The notes under the pieces: generated by a model
Database searches by the model: none
Told to the model about the DNA's origin: nothing
What the model saw: only the letters and a program-made list of their open reading frames with translations
Position numbers and translations under genes: made by a program
Shown: positions 1 to 12,189 of the stretch, piece by piece
Layout of the letters: each line of letters opens with the position of its first letter
How positions within the stretch are numbered: position 1 is the stretch's first letter
Assembly: GCA_035771175.1 (NCBI GenBank)
Contig: CM069610.1
Location: 22,224,501-22,288,500, forward strand
Direction: 5' to 3'
Source of the DNA: Paratinospora sagittata
Taxonomy: Eukaryota > Streptophyta > Magnoliopsida > Ranunculales > Menispermaceae
DNA: 64,000 nt

Positions 1-2084
1 ATACAAATAAGATTACATACATTCTCAATATAATGCATCATGTCATATACAAGACAATAAATATCATTTATGAACATGCTCATGGAATCCTAACACCTCC
101 TGAGTAAGAGTCAATACAAGGGCCTCTGTGCGCGACACCCATCGCCCGATCGACCTCTTACCCATATTCTATTAGAATTCCTAGGATTGTATGAACCATA
201 GGATCCATTCACCAAGACAAGTACATGCCTAGGCGAATCCTAACATACACAACCCATAGAAGTCCTCTGCCAGGTCCACAATTAGGGATCACCACTAGAC
301 TTATGAGATTCCTCGAAGAAAATCCCAACTAGGAGACTCTACCCAATTGCTAGCCCTATTAGACTATGCTCAAATACATTTCATGAGACGTTAAATCATG
401 CATACTACAATAGATAAGCATTTAAAACACATTTCTATACTACAATGCCACATATAGAAACCAATAAGTAAAGAAACACTCACAACTTGACTGGCTAGAC
501 TTAGCCAATCCAATCCACAAGAGAGCACTAGAATGACCACAATCACCCCAATCACCTCAATCCCCAATTGGCCTATTTGGGTTACTTAAATCAACCAAAA
601 TCCCTGCATGAAACATAGTTTATACGTTACTGAAAATCAATCCACTAGTGTGCCAAACAACCATGATCAAACCCAACTCCATAGCCAATTAAGATTCTAA
701 AATGATTATACACATGAGCCAATCCCATATTGCTCAATTTAACCATTTAAAATCAAATTAAACCATACATAACCCAATTGAATGCAATAGGTTGATCCCC
801 ATGATCCAACCACTACAATACAAGGCATTCAATCATAATTAGGGTCAATTAGAATATTTATTAAGTCAATTTCATCAATTGACTAAGTCTAAGTCAAAAT
901 CTCTAAATTTGGGCAAATCCCCAAATTCATTGAAATTTCCCAAATTACATGGCCTAGGCCAAAATTACATTACAGTAGGGTTATCCACTAATCAAAATCA
1001 GTAAATTGGACTACTATACATCCACATTTACCCATGTATTCAACATAAGTCACATGCAAATTAAATAGGAAACCCCAATTTCTTGTTAGAAATTAAGGGT
1101 TTCACCATTTATGGACTCCCAACATCCTCTAGATTAACATATCTCAAATGCAAGACCTAATTCCAAAAATGTATTTTCCACCACCCTCCTTAAAATCTGG
1201 GATTCATGAGTGGAAAACACCCATTAGGTGAAAAGCAAGCTTGCATGCATGAATGAAAGTGATAGAAGGAAGAAAAATAAGAAAGAATGAGGAAGAAATG
1301 ATTACCTTGGGGATTCTTGAGAAAGAATGCACTCAAAACCCCAACTTTTCCCTTCATTTTCTCCTCTCCCCTTCCTTTTCTCCTCTCCCCTTCCTTTCCT
1401 CTTCTCCAAGCTCCTTAGCCTCTTTTGGAAGTGAAAAATGAGAGAAATCACATCCCAATGGCTTATATAGAGGTTAAGTGGCATTTTGGGCCCGCACTTA
1501 AAAAAAACACACCTTAATAAAAGAAACAGTTTTTTTGCTACAATTACTTGCACTTAGATAATCAATTTCTTGCAAAATACTAACCAATTTAACATCTTGA
1601 CCGTTCAGAAGTTTTATGAGTCAGTTGTCAACCTTCTGGTAAAATATAAGATCAATCCAACAGTGGGATTTCCGTAAGAAAATTCGCAAATCCGAGAAAC
1701 AGTGTTTGGAGTCTTATACCTCATAGTAAACAACTCCGATCAAGATCTTCACCGTTCATAATGAAGATCTATCAGAGAAGAATAAGAGGACAAAATTTTA
1801 GCTCAATCGAACCACAGATCTAGGAAATCAATCCATTGATGTAATCGGTGACATAAATTTCTTCCTCCACGGAGCGAGCTCCACTGATCCAAAATATCGT
1901 TTTTCACATGTTTCGAAGTCGAATGGGTCTCCGATTGTTCCGAAACTTCACACGCACTCTAAATGATGTAAAATAATGCAAAGACACTTGAACCAACATG
2001 CGTCGAGCATCATATACATATACGTACACATATACGGGTATTCTACGGGTCAAAATGACGTCATCCTAAGGTACAGGCGTTACA
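1..2084 (-). mobile_element. Ty3/gypsy LTR 'P', cut by the window edge
   Basis: Read on the minus strand, the LTR begins at 2084 with TGTAACGCC and runs off the window. By eye it matches the complete solo LTR at 7550-10403, with window base 1 aligning near 8046. About 500 bp of its 3' end is therefore missing. It shares an exon-like stretch with that LTR: the complement of GTGAGT lies at 478-483. The sequence abuts decayed copia pol at 2085, so it was probably inserted there. The right-hand target copy would be CTTCT at 2085-2089; the left copy is outside the window. It contains no coding sequence. Confidence 0.8.
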
Positions 2085-3015
2085 CTTCTAAAGTTTTAGT
2101 AGATTGGTTGTAGACTTTATATGCTCTACTATGAGAAAAATATCCTAAGAATATTTCAATATCTGATTTTGGTTCAAACTTGTCTAAATTATCTTTATCA
2201 TTTAAGATAAAACACTTACATTCAAATACTCGAAAGTAATTGATGTTGACTGCTCTACCTTTCCATAGTTCATATGGAGTTTTGTTCAAATTTTTCCTAA
2301 TCAGTATTCTATTCATTACATAGCAAGTTGTGTTTATAGCTTCGACTCAGAAATAGTTTGCAGTGTTGTATTCATTAAGCATTGTTCTACACATTTCTTG
2401 CAAAGTTCTATTTTTCCTCTCAACTACACCATTTTGTTGTGGTGTTTTAGGGGTCTATAGATGGTGAGTATAACCTTGATTATTATAGAATTCTTCAAGA
2501 TTTTTATTAACAAATTCACCTCCTATATCACTCCTAATTATGTTAATTTTGTGACCCTTTTCATTTTCAACTCTTTTACAGAATTTTATGAACAATTGAC
2601 ATGCTCCAGATTTATGAACTAAAAAGAATATTCAAGTGAACCTAGTAAAATCATCTACACGCACAAATACATAAGATTTACCACCTTAGCTTTGGGTTTT
2701 GGTTGGTCCAAAAAGATCCATGTGGATCAATTCTAGAGCTTTAGAGGTAGATTGATGCCTCTTGCTTTTAAATGATGAACGAGTATGCTTGCCTAGTTGA
2801 CATGGTGCACACACCTTGTCTTTTGAGTAAATTCCTTTGGGAATACCTTTGGCAAGATCATTCTTGGCAATCCAAAAGATTTATCCATACTAACATGAGC
2901 TAGTCTCCTATGCCAAAGCCATGCATCATCACAAGAAATAACACTCAAACAAGTTACATTTTCTTTCTCCATATTATTAAGATTTCTCAATTTTATTAAG
3001 ATTTTACCTCTGCCG
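2085..3015 (-). pseudogene. pol: Ty1/copia integrase fragment, broken
   Basis: On the minus strand this reads from the GAG-pre-integrase region (LWHRRLAHVS, about 2990-2793) through PCQLGKH and the integrase start (HMDLFGP, near 2720) to the integrase C-terminal part (KTPYELWKG, NDKDNLDKFEPKSD, ending at 2085). Stops and frameshifts occur throughout. Gag, RT and RNase H are absent: the left side ends at LTR P and the right side is replaced near 3015 by an unrelated gypsy fragment. Residues are very close to the plus-strand copia M at 54025-54960, so both come from one copia family. In life the product joined element cDNA to host DNA; this copy cannot. Confidence 0.85.
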
Positions 3016-3019
3016 AATT

Positions 3020-3347
3020 AGCTTAACTTTTTATGTCTGCTCCACAACTGCATCAGGGCCCCATAACTGCGTATCACCCACCTCGTACCAACAAGCTGGT
3101 GATCTACAGGGTCTTCCATACAAAGCCTCATACGGTGCCATACCGATGCTCGCCTGATAACTATTGTTGTAAGCAAACTCACACAAGGGCAAATGCTCAC
3201 CCTCAACCACCACCGAACTCTAAAATGCAAGACCTGAGCATATCCTCCAGCATCTCAATCACTCTCTCAGTTTGACCGTCCGTCTAAGGGTGAAACGCTA
3301 TATTGAGTCGAAGACGAGTCCCAAATCGAGTCTGCCATGCCTGCCAA
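3020..3347 (-). pseudogene. pol: Ty3/gypsy integrase scrap
   Basis: Minus-strand reading gives a gypsy integrase piece from the end of the catalytic core into the C-terminal region. [20 protein letters not shown] and GRPCRSP are visible at about 3190-3090. The same motif occurs in the minus-strand pol at 36420-37100 and in the Tekay element at 23174-23773. Only about 330 bp is present, with frameshifts. It sits between copia pol and Athila gag, so it is a leftover of rearrangement rather than an insertion with visible ends. Confidence 0.75.
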
Positions 3348-4560
3348 CATGAGTCATTATATGAGTCATGGGAACGGTTCAAGGAGTTGCGGAGGAAGTG
3401 TCCACAACATGGCTTTCAAGTGTGGATGCAGCTCCAAATGTTTTATAATGGGATAATTGTTCCTACACGAACTTTTGTGAATGCGGCTGCGGGAGGCACT
3501 TTATGGAATAAAACGGCGAACGAAGCTCTTAAGAAGGTGGCAGGAATACATGAGGTTGATCCTATAGTCGCATTATTGGCACAATTATCCACCCTTACAC
3601 ATCAACTAGCGGCCTTAACACATCAAGGAGCCCCTCCTACCATTGAATTTGTGGTAGCTGCAAATATGGCGTATTCGTGAGTTGGTATGAATGAAGAACA
3701 CCTAGAATTTGGAAATGATCGGGCATATAATTATAGGGGTAGTGCACAACTACCAATTTAGTATCACCCGGGCATTTGCAATCAAGAAAACTTCTCCAAT
3801 TCCGACACAAGAACCGTTTTGAGTCCTCCACTGAGCATATCTATGTAAACACAAGAGAGGAAACCTTCGTTGGAAGACCTTTTGAGTGGCTTTATAACGG
3901 AGTCTAAGCGAAGATTGATAGGACCGAATCAAGGATGGATGCTTTGGAGACTTCAATGAAGAATATGGAGGTTCGAATTGGGCAAATTGCTTCATCCATG
4001 AGTGCCCATTAACAAAGCTCATTCCCAAGTAACACTGAAGTGAATTCTAAGGAGCAGTGCAATGCTATTATTCTTAGAAGTGAAAAGGAAGTTGAGGAAG
4101 TTCATCCACAAGATAAAACCAATAGCTCTTCCATACCTCCAACAAGTAGCCTTGAGGAAGAGAACACCACGAACAGGGACATTGAAGCAGAGGCAAAGGA
4201 GAGACCCCACAAACCCTACATTGATGTGGAGCATGGTGAGTTGACTCAGTAGGCTAATAAGGAAGAGGTGATATTTACCATCTAATACACACCAAATTTT
4301 CAAGAGGCAGAGTACACATACTACCAGATAGACATTCTTGGAAGTTGTGATCAAGAGGTCCTTATGAAAGAAACACCAAACAATCCCTTTGAGCAATATA
4401 TTGTCAAGGTGAAGTATCTAGACGATCCTTCTCCAACGGAGTGGAAGGACCCATATTTAATATCTCATGTTGAGGAAGACGAGTGGTTGCATCATTTAGG
4501 GGAGCAAAAGTGCGAAGATGGGTATTCCTATCGAGCCCGAAAGAAAAAGGTTAAAAAATG
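3348..4560 (+). pseudogene. gag: Athila-type Ty3/gypsy gag with protease remnant, broken
   Basis: The plus-strand reading begins inside the capsid region (ESLYESWERFKEL, TFVNAAAGGTLWNKT), typical of Athila gag proteins. It continues in other frames through a YHPG-containing linker and a segment ending near GQIASSM. The next block, EVNSKEQCNAIILRSEKEV (4037-4093), is the usual Athila stretch before the protease. The segment 4300-4560 (QIDILGSCDQEV, then an acidic stretch) looks like the protease/RT linker. Several stops and at least two frame changes disable it. RT, RNase H and integrase are missing altogether; the next sequence is the untranslated 3' region. Confidence 0.75.
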
Positions 4561-5906
4561 ACTTTGGCCTAGATAAAAGGAATGTGAAGGCAGTTCTTCT
4601 TGATGATCCACCTTGAAAAGACAATGAGGAATCGGGCTGAGGTCTTTAAACTAAGCGCTTGTTGCAAGGCAACCCATTGGTTTCCTTTATGTCTTTATTT
4701 ATTTATTTGCTTTATTTAGTTGCTTAGTATCCACCTTTACCAATGATATGTCTTTTGCTATCTCTTTCTCAGGTTTTAAATCAAGTTTGGGGGTCCTTGT
4801 GCGAGCTACATGGAGATGATGGAAACCTTATGTGGAGACTTCAATCCTTTGGGTTCAAGGGGGTTTTCTCAACCTCTCTTTCTTTTATTTTCATTCATTC
4901 TCTGATTATGTTTTTATTGTGAAGCATTGAGGACAATGCTTGTTTTAAGTTTGGGGGGTGAGTTTTGATTTTTTGACTTATCATGGTGAACAAGTGGTAG
5001 TTTTAGGTTAGGATGTCCTATGATCTCACAAATTCTGATTTGATTCTATTTTTTTTTAAAATTTTCTGAATGGCCAATGATAAGAGAACATGTATATGAA
5101 CATGACTCTAGGAGAATGTAAAGAGATATTTTAAGTCTGCGTGCTTGATTTGACTTTTAGCTTAGCTTTGTTGAAAATTCTCTACATGTCTAGTGTGGTT
5201 GATTTTGTGGAATCATGACTTGTTTAGATTAGATTTGTGCAAGTAAAGTTATATATATTAGATCTCTAGTAATCCTAGAACAAATTTGATTATCACTTGA
5301 GGCGAAATCCTCGAGAACATGCCATGAGGAAAATGATTTAGGCCATGTTTGGATAAGTTTGAGCCATATAGCCTACCATTACTTTGATTATATCCTTAGT
5401 CACCCATTTTGAGCTTTATGATCTTTTCTTTGTTACCTATGCATTAATTCACATGAGCCTTATATGTTTAAATTCCTTAATTTTCAACCTATGGATCTTA
5501 CACACTTTGATTATGTTGGAGTGCTATCTTTTTGGAAGGTAAAAAAGGGGGAATGAGAAAAAAGAATGAAAAGTAGGTGATGAAGAAAAGTATATTGAGA
5601 ATTTGAAAAGTTTTCTAGCTTATAAAAAATAAAAAGCAAACAAAAGAAAAGAATGATGATTGAATGAAAAAGTTGAATATTTAATGTGGGTATATGTGTT
5701 GAAATTGGTTTTTTGGTTCTAAATGTAATGTTGTGGATGTTTGCAAATGATCAAAGTGTTTAAGGTATTTTGAGCCTAAATTTTTTAAATTCTCCCTACC
5801 TTTGAACCTTGGCCATACATTACAACCTAGAAAATACCTGTTGATTCTAAATGGCATGTGATCTACATTAGTGGAGAGTAGTATGAAAGATTTGCCTATA
5901 GGATTC

Positions 5907-5942
<36 letters not shown>

Positions 5943-6282
5943 AGATACCTTACACTTTATAATTGCTTGCACTTATCTATAAATTTCATGAATGGTTTTA
6001 TGAGATGGACTATGTAATGGTATGCTTGAGAATGAAAGATGAGGCTAGGTGGGAAGTTGGATTGAAAATCTAGACATCTTTAACACTCTTGAAATTTTCC
6101 CATGAGTTATTATTTTTCAAAGTGATCTTAGAGGCCATGATGATGATATGCATGTTATATTTTGAATCAAATTCTAATTTGTGTGAGAATAGGATGATAG
6201 ATTGTTGATTGATTTGTTAGTTAAATTTTAGTTTTGTTTTCCCTTTGCTTGGGAAGATCAAAGTCCTAAGTTTGAGGGTATT
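4561..6282 (+). mobile_element. Athila 3' untranslated region with polypurine tract
   Basis: No supported coding sequence is present. The stretch AGCGCTTGTTGCAAGGCAAC near 4660 matches the sequence usually found just after pol in Athila elements. Purine-rich TTTGGGGG tracts occur near 4788 and 4953. A (TA)n microsatellite of about 30 bp lies at 5910-5939. The final tract AAGTTTGAGGGTATT (6268-6282) directly precedes an LTR start and is the likely plus-strand priming site. The juxtaposition of gag remnant and post-pol sequence shows that pol was deleted. Confidence 0.6.
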
Positions 6283-7072
6283 TGATAAGTTGATATTTAG
6301 ATGAGTTTTAGGTTAGTTCATCTATTTGGTTTGTTTATCTTAGTTTGGTATATTTGTTAGTTTAGACATTTTTTGGTATTTTATGCTTTATTTTGGTGTT
6401 TAATTTCATAAGTTGATTTAGTTGATCTTATAAGCGTTCTAATAATTTGTTTTGATTTGTTTTATAGGTGTTTAAATGTGTTTCAGGTCAACTTGGATGA
6501 TGGAAACATGATACAAGAAGATGCATGAAGTATAGAAGGCAAACAAGCATGGAAATTTGGCCAAGTCCACAAGAAAGTGGTGGAAAAATAGTGCAAAAAC
6601 CCGCAACTGGGTGCAGTGGCGCCCATTCTTTCTATTTTGCGCGACTTTTCGATTTTGGCCATAACTTTCTCAATTTAACTCCGAATTGGACTACGTGGTT
6701 TATTTCTACTTCTTCCTTAATTGAAATACTATAAGATGAGAGGGTTTTGAGGGAGATATAAAGTGTAGAAAAAGAGGATAAACAGTAAGGAAGGAAGCAG
6801 AGGTGCAACAAAATTAGAAACCTTTTAATTTTGTTGCAAACTTTCCTAGTTCGACTTGGAGTTTCCTATTGCGACTTCCTATGGACTTGTGGCTCTATAA
6901 AGACTATTATTTAGGGTTTTCAAAGGAGGAAAGGGAGGAGACAAAGGCAAGACTATTATTTCAAAGAACCCCATGACATGAATGTTTTGATGATTTCAAA
7001 TATCTCAAATATGTGTATCCAATGATCTTGTCAAGTGTTTCAGATTAATCAAGAATCAAGATCAAGGAACTG
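6283..7072 (+). mobile_element. Athila LTR, 5' part, interrupted
   Basis: The LTR starts TGATAAGTTG right after a polypurine tract, as in Athila elements. The interior carries the usual 'ataactttc...ctccgaattgg' type of sequence near 6660-6690. It is cut at 7073 by the minus-strand gypsy LTR G (TGTCACGACG on the plus strand). The five bases before that junction are AACTG. The rest of this LTR is not visible on the far side of G, which ends in truncated pol at about 37365. Confidence 0.65.
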
Positions 7073-7549
7073 TGTCACGACGCCCCTTACGTTGGCTGAC
7101 ATCATGATCGGCACAGTGTACTATATACTATACATCCCGTATACAGTGTATAATACACTGTCAGCCTCAATGTAAATACACGAATTTCAAATTCCTTGAT
7201 AGATTTCAAATCAAAATCTATATTCATTTATTTTCACACTCATTTACATTTAGATCTTTATCATCATAACAATATTTCATACCCCAATACGTCAAGTATG
7301 GTTCATATTATCACCCCACTCACTCGTCTATGTGATAATATATATATATATACATGCTAATTATACATATCAAAAGTAATCATGTTGTAACCGTTTCTTC
7401 CATACATACATAGCAAGTAAAGTTTCAGAAGACGGTTTATCCTTTCTTTGCTTTTCCTTTTGCTTTTGGGTCCTTACATGAAATATTGGAGGTAATGGGG
7501 TGAGCTACGACAAGCTCAGTGAGTAACTTCCATTCTATAGCATTCATAT
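7073..7549 (-). mobile_element. Gypsy LTR 'G', first segment (its 3' end)
   Basis: On the plus strand this begins TGTCACGACGCC, the reverse complement of the LTR end GTCGTGACA seen in LTRs A and C. It is the outer edge of a minus-strand element. Near 7478-7525 it carries the complement of the block CACTGAGC-n-GCTCAC-pyrimidines-TTTCA shared by other LTRs; here the acceptor AG is altered to AT. It is interrupted after 7549 by solo LTR F. Removing both nested insertions and one copy of each TSD, G is about 2.6 kb. Confidence 0.8.
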
Positions 7550-10403
7550 TGTCACGACCCACTATACGTGACGTCATGACCGGCACGGGAACCTCCGAGT
7601 ATACCCTCTGTCGGTACACCCGACGTCCCATCAGCCTAAAATACATATACGAATCCCCAAAAAGAAATAAAAGTACATCATTAACAACCAACTATCATGA
7701 TCATAATGAAATAAAATATTACTTCTCCAAAGTTTTACAAACATAAAATTCCAAAGTCTTCAAAATGATACAAAACCCAACACATCCCAACTATGTGTTA
7801 AATATACTATTACTAGGTGTTATCATGTACATAATTATCAAAATACAAAACTAAATGTACAACACCTACATGAAACAAAAACAAGGGACGCTCCGCAGTC
7901 AAGCCTTCCCTTTTCCTTTTCTATCAGATCCTGAAAGAAGATGGTGAGGTGTGAGCTACAGCCAGCTCAGTGAATGTTATTTACAAGTGGCATATACGTG
8001 CATTTATAAAACATGGTAAGATCATAAAACAGTTGAAATATCATGATGACGAAATATATTACATACATCCTAACATAATGCATCAAGTCATACATAAGAC
8101 GATGCATAACATTTTGTAGTCATGCTCATGCAATCCTAACACCTCCTGAGTATGGGGGTTTCAAGGCCTGGTGCGCGACACACAGCGCCCGAACACACAC
8201 ACAATACTCGTATTCTAATAGGGTTTATGGGGTCGTGCAGCACGTAGGATTATTTTAAACAAACCTACCCATACACAAGGCATAAAACCCTCTGCCAGGT
8301 ACACAACTGGGATCGCCGCTAGACTTACGAGAATTCCCAAAAAGAGGAAATTTTAACTAGGAGCCTCAACCCAAATTGCCATCCCAATGAATTATGCTCA
8401 AATGAATTTCATGGAATATTAAAACATGCATACCATCATACATAAGCATTTAAAACATTTCTATACTACAATGCCACATATAAATAATCCAAAAGTAAAA
8501 GAACACTCACACTTGATTGGCTAAGTCTAGCCAATCCAATTGCCAAAACTCTCCAATTGACTAAACGGGTTCAAGATCAATCACAAGACCTGAAAATAAC
8601 ATGGTTCACACAACTGAAAATCAGTCATAAAGTGTGTCAAAACCCCATGTTCAAACCCAATCTAAAGTCAATTAGATTCTAAATTGATTACCCCATTGAG
8701 CCAATTTTCATATTGCCCAACTTGATCATTTAGACTCAATTAAACTAAGATTGACCTAAATTGAATGTAATAGGGTGATCCCATGATCCAACCACTAATA
8801 TACATGAAATTCAATTATAATTAGGGTCAATTAGACTATACATCAAGTCAATTTCATCAATTGACTAAGTCTTGATCAAAATCCCCAATTAGGCCAATAT
8901 AAAACATAAGGTCAAAATGAACTAAGTCATATCAATTTAACATAGGTACTAACATTTTAAACCCATGATTCTACTTAATTTGGGTCCAATTAAACAATCC
9001 CCAAGTCAATTTCACAAATTGACTTGCTTTGGGTGAAAACTCCCAATTTGGGCAAAATCCCCAAATTACATGCAAAATTACCAAATACTTAGCCTAGATC
9101 AAAATTAGTCAATCTTAGGGTATTCATTATGTGAACCCACTGAATTCAATCATCAAACAACTCTAATCATGTCCAATTAGACCTACATTGCATAATTTTC
9201 CAGATTTTATATCAAGAGCATCAAAAGCCCCAAATCTGGAAATTTTCATACATATGCCCTATTGCCAATTTTACACTAGGGCACCATGTTCAACCATGAA
9301 TTTTACTGATCTTGCAACATGGAATCATCCACAATGGCCACTAGATCAACATAGTTGACATGCAAACATTTTGAAAAAGTCTAAGGCCATAAACTAAGTT
9401 TAGGTCATTTGAACTAAACCTTCTAATTTCTTGCTAGAAATTGGGGCTTTCACCATTAGTGTACTCCTTACACTCTCTAATCACACATATGTGATATGCA
9501 AGACTCAACTCCAACTTTGGTCTTCCACCCATCCAAGGTTCATCACAATGCATGCATCAAAATGAAACCCTCATGCTCAAAATAAAACTATCATGCAACT
9601 AATAGGGAGATTCAAGGAAGAAATGGAGGAAAAATACAAACCTTAGGTGTTCTTGAGCAAGAAATCACCAAACCCTAACTTTCCCCTCCTTTTCTCCTCT
9701 CCAGCACCTTTCCTTCTTTTCTGGCTGAGAAATGAGCAAATGAGCCTAAAATCCCGTTTTGGTTGCTTAAATAGATAAGCTTAGGCCCACAACTAAAAGT
9801 TGCCAAAATTATCAAAAACCCAGATTTCCTGTTACAATACTTTCATTTAGATAGTCCATTGCTTACAAAATACGCACGAGTTTAACATCTTGACCGTTCA
9901 AACGTTGAATGAGTAAGTTATAAACATTCTGGTAAACTTTAGGCTCAATCCAACGGTGGGAGTGTGAGATCTATCTGTTTGATCAAAACTGCGTAAGAAA
10001 ATCCCAGAATCCGTGAAACAGTGTTTTGGGCGTTATAACTCAAATTAGGTAACTCCAATTAAGATCTTGACCGTTCATAATGAAGATCTATCATATAAGA
10101 ATGAGCTGACAAAATTTCAGCCCAATCAGACAACGGATCTAGGAGATCAAACCATTGATGTAAGTTGTGACAGAAATAGAAAGCTCCACTGGATCCAAAA
10201 CACCGTTTTTGAAATGTTTTGACGTCGAACGGGTCTCCGATGGTTCCGAAATTTCATGCGTACCCTTTATGACCTAAAATCATGCAAAGACACTCGAACT
10301 TACGTACTTCGAGCATCAAAATACATATACACATACGTATACAAATACGTATACGGGTACACTATGGGTCAAAATGACGTCCCCTAAAGGCACGGGTGCT
10401 ACA
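7550..10403 (-). mobile_element. Solo Ty3/gypsy LTR 'F' with TSD CATAT
   Basis: This 2854-bp unit starts TGTCACGACC and ends GGGTGCTACA on the plus strand, so its own 5' end (TGTAGCACCC) is at 10403. It is flanked by a perfect 5-bp duplication, CATAT at 7545-7549 and 10404-10408. There is no internal domain, so it is a solo LTR left by LTR-LTR recombination. It is related to LTR P. It contains the exon-like module: the acceptor complement at 8590-8592, a 79-nt exon-like stretch, the GTGAGT complement at 8505-8510 and a second acceptor complement at 7931-7933. No coding sequence is seen. Confidence 0.9.
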
Positions 10404-12189
10404 CATATGCATTTAATAAACATGTTGATAAAATCATAATCAAATACATTTAAAGATGCAAGTGCAAAAAGACAATATATATATGCACAAAATAGCTTGG
10501 AGCTTCCTGCAATATTTTTCAAAACAATTTCACTTTCCCACTGAAAGTCATATCCATCTCCCACCTTCTAAGTATAGAGCGGGACTCGCCCCTCGTTCGG
10601 CCCAAACAAGGGTAGCCTAACTGTCCTCTCATACTCAATTTTATCACAATCAATTCCAAGACAACCACTAAGCCCATGAGATACTCAAGGTACTACTCAT
10701 GCGGGACTTATTCCTGGAATGACTCATGTTCTAACATGTTCTTACAGGTTAGACATGCTTCGTTTTTGAAATATTTTTCATGTATTCAATCAATGCAATT
10801 TTATACCATGTCATTCATACATGCTTATCATTTCAAACAGTTCATAGCTACAATGCCATACAAAATAACCAAGAAATGGAAGGATACTCACTTAATGCCA
10901 ACACAACTTACTAGTGTTGACCAAATATCACTACCATTGCGTACTGTCCCCACCTATTCCAAACTTTGTTGTAATTTCACCAAACAATAATCAATTATTT
11001 TCCATATGATTTTACTCTCAAATATACCCACAAGTACTACGTGTCAGTATATAATCATGAAACTTAATCTTATTTGTATATAAACATCTCAATCCCACCT
11101 ATATATTATTCCATCAATATATTTGCATGCCATCAAATAAGTCTCAAACCTATTCATATATACATATGTTAATATACTTTTCAACCTCATGCATATATGA
11201 CTATATATATACACATTAATATATACCCATTCATATAATAATATATTCATTCATATATTAATATACTTTTCAACCTCATGCATATATGACTATATATATA
11301 CACATTACTATGACTATATATATACACATTAATATATTAATATATACCCATTCATATATTAATATATTCATTCATATATTAATATACTTTTCAACCTCAT
11401 GCATATATGACTATATATATACACATTAATATATTAATATATACCCATTCATATATTAATATATTCATTCATATATTAATATACTTTTCAACCTCATGCA
11501 TATATGACTATATATATACACATTAATGCATTAATATATACCCATTCATATATTAATATATGTACATATTAGTATATTAATATAATTCTCAACATCCTTT
11601 TGATCACCATGATCTTCACCAGCATACTGTACAGTTTCAAAATTTTCAGCACATAGGTTTTAGTCATTGAATTGGCTGAATTCACTTTCCTAATTCTAAT
11701 CTCTATCATCCATAATCACAACATATTCAACATTAATTTCTAGCATTTAGGCACATCAAAATCACATAATTCAGTCACTGAAATTAGGCTCTAAGACTCC
11801 TACTCAACCAGATTTGGAATACCCAAATCAATCATGAAATTCACCATTTCATCATCAAATTAATCATGTAAGAACATCATGGATTTACGGCCATTAAACC
11901 CACTCTTCCTATCATCCCATCTACCCATTGAAGATCAGCCAAAATCAAGTATGTTGTATAACTCATCAAGAAGATTACAAAATTGGAAAAGTTAGCTCAA
12001 AACACCAAGAATTTACCTTGGTTTGAAGCTCCCAAACCCATTGTTCTTCTTCCTCAATGTTTGCTGAAATTTTGTTTTTGTCGCTTAGTTTGGTTCATAT
12101 ATTCATTTATTCAATCCAACAACTTAAGAGTTTCAAACGTATAACAAGTGTCCAATAAGCTTAACACTTGTGGAATGAAGAGTTTCACA
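10404..12189 (-). mobile_element. Gypsy LTR 'G', second segment
   Basis: This continues LTR G between solo LTR F and the composite element at 12190. Rejoining across F restores one CATAT. It contains an exon-like stretch with the GTGAGT complement at 10886-10891, and an AT-rich tandem array at 11177-11585. Its last bases, 12185-12189 (TCACA), are the left TSD of the composite. No coding sequence is supported. Confidence 0.75.
11177..11585. repeat. AT-rich tandem repeat inside LTR G
   Basis: Four starts of the unit CTTTTCAACCTCATGCATAT lie at 11177, 11266, 11387 and 11484, giving spacings of 89, 121 and 97 bp. Units consist mainly of alternating 'tatatata' and 'cattaatata' stretches that are themselves near-palindromic. 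The uneven unit length shows internal gain and loss of sub-repeats. Confidence 0.9.

Noticed and set aside
3033..3275. Plus-strand 80-codon frame
   Set aside because: Antisense of the gypsy integrase scrap at 3020-3347.
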